DNA from: DATBQN01 sp963799925
GTDB lineage: Bacteria; Acidobacteriota; Thermoanaerobaculia; Multivoradales; UBA5704
DNA: 64,000 nucleotides
NCBI GenBank assembly: GCA_963799925.1
Contig: CAWCYZ010000001.1
Span: 372,001-436,000, forward strand
Direction of reading: 5' to 3'
Positions 62,003-64,000 of the stretch are shown here, piece by piece (position 1 is the first letter of the stretch; each line of letters begins with the position of its first letter). The notes beneath the pieces are model-generated. The model had not been told where the DNA came from, ran no database searches, and saw nothing but the letters and a program-made list of their open reading frames with translations. The position numbers were made by a program, and so were the translations under genes.

Positions 62003-64000
62003 CCGGTGAGCGGCAGCGGCGCGAGCAGCGCCACCGGGAAGCGCGCCAGGAGCTCGGCCACCCGCCGCTCGCCGCCCGCGGTCTCGCCGCCGCTCAGCTC
62101 GTCGCGGAACCGCCCGGCGGGGAGATCGAGGACGGTATCGCCCCAGTCGTCCCCCAGGCCGATCACCAGCCGGGGGACGACGACGATCGCGGCGGCCCCC
62201 GCATCGCCGCCGTCGCCCCGCGCGAAGGCGAGCGCGTGCGCGGCGCGGCCGCCGCGCGCCGCCAAAGGCCGGTAGGGACTGTCGGAGGAGAACAGCGCCG
62301 GGCGGCGACGGCGCAGCCCCAGGGCCTGGCGGATCGTCCACAGCTTGGGGAGCCCCTCGTCGGCGCGGGCGAGGATGGCCGCGGCGGCATCCGGCGCGGC
62401 GGCCAGCCGGACGAGGTCGCCGAGCAGCCGCCGGCGGAGCTCGTAATCGACCGGCCGGCGGTTGTCAGGGTCGACCAGCGAGAGATCCCACAGCTCGGAG
62501 CCCTGGTAGAGGTCGGGCACGCCGGGCGCGGTCAGCTTGACGAGCGTCTGGGCGAGCGCGTTGACCCGGCCCGGGGCGACGAGCGGCGCGACGAAGGCGG
62601 CGAGGTCGTCGGTGAACGCGGGGTCGGCCAGGGTGGCGTGCACGAAGTCGCGCACCGCCGTCTCGTATCCGGCGTCCGGCCGGGTCCAGGCGGTGTGGCG
62701 CTTGGCCTCGCGGACCGCCTTCTCCATGTAGAGCGCGGCGCGCTCGGGGGGCAGCGGCCAGGCGCCCACCAGAGTTTGATAGAGGAGGTACTCGGCGTCG
62801 CGGTCGGGAAAGCCGCCGCGCTTCCACCGGGCGTTCGTCGCCGACCAGCGGGCCGCCGCCGCCGCCCAGCGCTGCGGGATCTCGGAGAGCAGGGCGAGGC
62901 GGGCGCGGACGTCCTCGCTCCGCTTGGTGTCGTGGGTCGAGGTCGCGAGCATGGTGCGCGGAAAGCGCTCCTGCGTCTCGATGCAGGAGCGGTGGAACGC
63001 CTCCGGCGCGAGGGCGAAGACGTCCGGGTCGCCGCCCACCTCGTTCAGCGACACCAGGCGGTTGAAGCGATAGAAGGCGGTGTCCTCGACCCCCTTGGCC
63101 ATCACCGGCGCCGAGAGCTGCTGGAAGCGCATGGCGAAATCGCCCTCGGCCTCCCCCGGCGGCTCGAGCTCGAGCTCCAACAGGAGGAGCCGCTCGAGGA
63201 GCTCGAAGAGGTCCGGCGGGAGGTCCGGCCGGCGGCAGCGGGCGGCCGCGATCGCCGCGCCGACCACGGCGCGGTCCGCCGCGGAGACCGCGCCGCCGCC
63301 CGTCCCGCTCGCCCGCACGTAGGTCCGATAGACGGGGAGGGATGCCGCCGTCTCGCGCAGCGCCTGGCGCAGCTCGTGGCGGGTGTAGTCGCGGTGGCGG
63401 CGGTGGCGCTCGCAGACGTCGCGGAGGCGCTGGGTCACCCGCTCGAGGTCGGCGGCGAGCAGCTCGTCCATCACCAGGAGGCGGCCGCGCCGGGAGATCT
63501 CCGGCCAGTCCGGGGGTCGCTCCTCGCCCAGGAACTCCTGGTAGACGCGGGTGAGCGGCTCCTCGCCGCGCGGGTCGACGAACAGCCGGTGGACGCGGTT
63601 GAGGAAGTCGTAGCCGGTGGTGCCCGCGACCGGCCACTCCTCGGGCAGCCGCTCGCCGGCGGCGAGGATCTTCTCGATGACGATCCAGGCCGCCGGCGCC
63701 GCGGCGCGCAGGCGGCCGAAGTAGCCGGCCGGATCGTAGAGGCCGTCGGGATGGTCGATGCGCAGGCCGTCCAGGATCCCCTGCGCCACCCAGCCGAGGA
63801 CCCGCGCATGGACGTCGGCGAACACCCGCTCGTCCTCGCTGCGCAGGGCGGCGAGCGCCGCGACGTCGAAGAAGCGGCGGTAGTCGAGCTCGCGCCCGGC
63901 GGTGCGCCAGAAGGCCGGGCGGTAGTTCTGGCGCTCGAGCAGGGCGTCCAGGAGATCGGGGTCGGCGTTGACGCGGGCGACCTCGGCGTCGACCGCCGCG
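61999..64000 (-). CDS. treY: Malto-oligosyltrehalose synthase, 3' part
   Basis: The frame is open to the window edge, so the N-terminus is missing. Converts the reducing end of maltodextrins to trehalose linkage; TreZ then releases trehalose. Signatures: LERQNYRPAFWRTAGRELDY, GILDGLRIDHPDGLYDPAGY (GH13 nucleophile Asp), QLSAPVMAKGVEDTAFYRFN, ATSTHDTKRSEDVRARL and APGVPDLYQGSELWDLSLVD. No frameshift seen in the visible 667 codons. Confidence 0.95.
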   Translation of the reverse strand, partial: AAVDAEVARVNADPDLLDALLERQNYRPAFWRTAGRELDYRRFFDVAALAALRSEDERVFADVHARVLGWVAQGILDGLRIDHPDGLYDPAGYFGRLRAAAPAAWIVIEKILAAGERLPEEWPVAGTTGYDFLNRVHRLFVDPRGEEPLTRVYQEFLGEERPPDWPEISRRGRLLVMDELLAADLERVTQRLRDVCERHRRHRDYTRHELRQALRETAASLPVYRTYVRASGTGGGAVSAADRAVVGAAIAAARCRRPDLPPDLFELLERLLLLELELEPPGEAEGDFAMRFQQLSAPVMAKGVEDTAFYRFNRLVSLNEVGGDPDVFALAPEAFHRSCIETQERFPRTMLATSTHDTKRSEDVRARLALLSEIPQRWAAAAARWSATNARWKRGGFPDRDAEYLLYQTLVGAWPLPPERAALYMEKAVREAKRHTAWTRPDAGYETAVRDFVHATLADPAFTDDLAAFVAPLVAPGRVNALAQTLVKLTAPGVPDLYQGSELWDLSLVDPDNRRPVDYELRRRLLGDLVRLAAAPDAAAAILARADEGLPKLWTIRQALGLRRRRPALFSSDSPYRPLAARGGRAAHALAFARGDGGDAGAAAIVVVPRLVIGLGDDWGDTVLDLPAGRFRDELSGGETAGGERRVAELLARFPVALLAPLPLTG

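Overview
The window is very GC-rich (coding third positions are almost all G/C) and looks like one contig of an Acidobacteriota-type genome. A Thermoanaerobaculia-like lineage is the best guess from gene content: a PknB-like kinase next to an FHA/sigma-54 activator, TPR-type regulator fragments beside tiny secreted Cys-rich proteins, a PIG-L deacetylase, and a large secreted HExGH metalloprotease. Myxococcota cannot be excluded. Many conserved genes (birA, lspA, rluD, methylmalonyl-CoA mutase, an MFS exporter) carry single-base frameshifts, and at least one lies in a C run. The assembly therefore probably contains uncorrected long-read indels, and most broken genes here should not be read as true pseudogenes.

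Layout. 1-12.4 kb (+): the 3' part of a hybrid NRPS-PKS gene, then a cobalamin-type radical SAM enzyme of the RiPP C-methyltransferase family and an MFS exporter, forming a biosynthetic cluster. 12.4-19.3 kb (-): a secreted RHS-repeat protein with a C-terminal PD-(D/E)xK nuclease-like toxin tip, followed by two DUF4304-like putative immunity genes, the first overlapping the toxin stop. 19.4-22.4 kb: remnants (IS3-like ends, a deleted gene copy, a RidA tail), an alpha/beta hydrolase, a small secreted protein and a gene-free array of degenerate repeats. 22.4-28.4 kb (-): coaX, birA, valS and a response regulator. 28.5-38.3 kb: mutase B12-binding subunit, then (after one + gene) a minus-strand run of mutase large subunit, DinB, a small membrane protein, a GT-C-like membrane protein, a sigma-54 activator and a PknB-like kinase. 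38.5-40.0 kb: an IS110-family (IS1111-type) element inserted in a long REP-like palindrome, with a candidate bridge RNA. 40-51.5 kb: PIG-L deacetylase, TIR protein, parvulin isomerase, rmuC, thiE, lspA, rluD, ald, tRNA-Gly(CCC). 51.6-55.1 kb (-): secreted metalloprotease and glutaminyl cyclase, both disrupted. 55.3-59.8 kb: a repeat array, then a small island with a tyrosine recombinase, two secreted Cys-rich peptides and inverted TPR-gene fragments, bracketed by two copies of one small gene. 59.8-64 kb: an AarF/UbiB-family kinase, a helical protein and the 3' part of treY.

The strongest unexpected signal is the downstream non-coding end of the IS1111-type element. It can fold with two segments, CAGGTCC and AGCGAAG, that match the left and right halves of its own target, in the arrangement known for bridge RNA target-binding loops. 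Other points of interest are the PKS acyltransferase lacking its nucleophile serine, the toxin/immunity overlap, the peptide/recombinase overlap, the 20-27 bp repeat arrays, and several -10 boxes only 6-10 nt before start codons, which suggests leaderless transcription.
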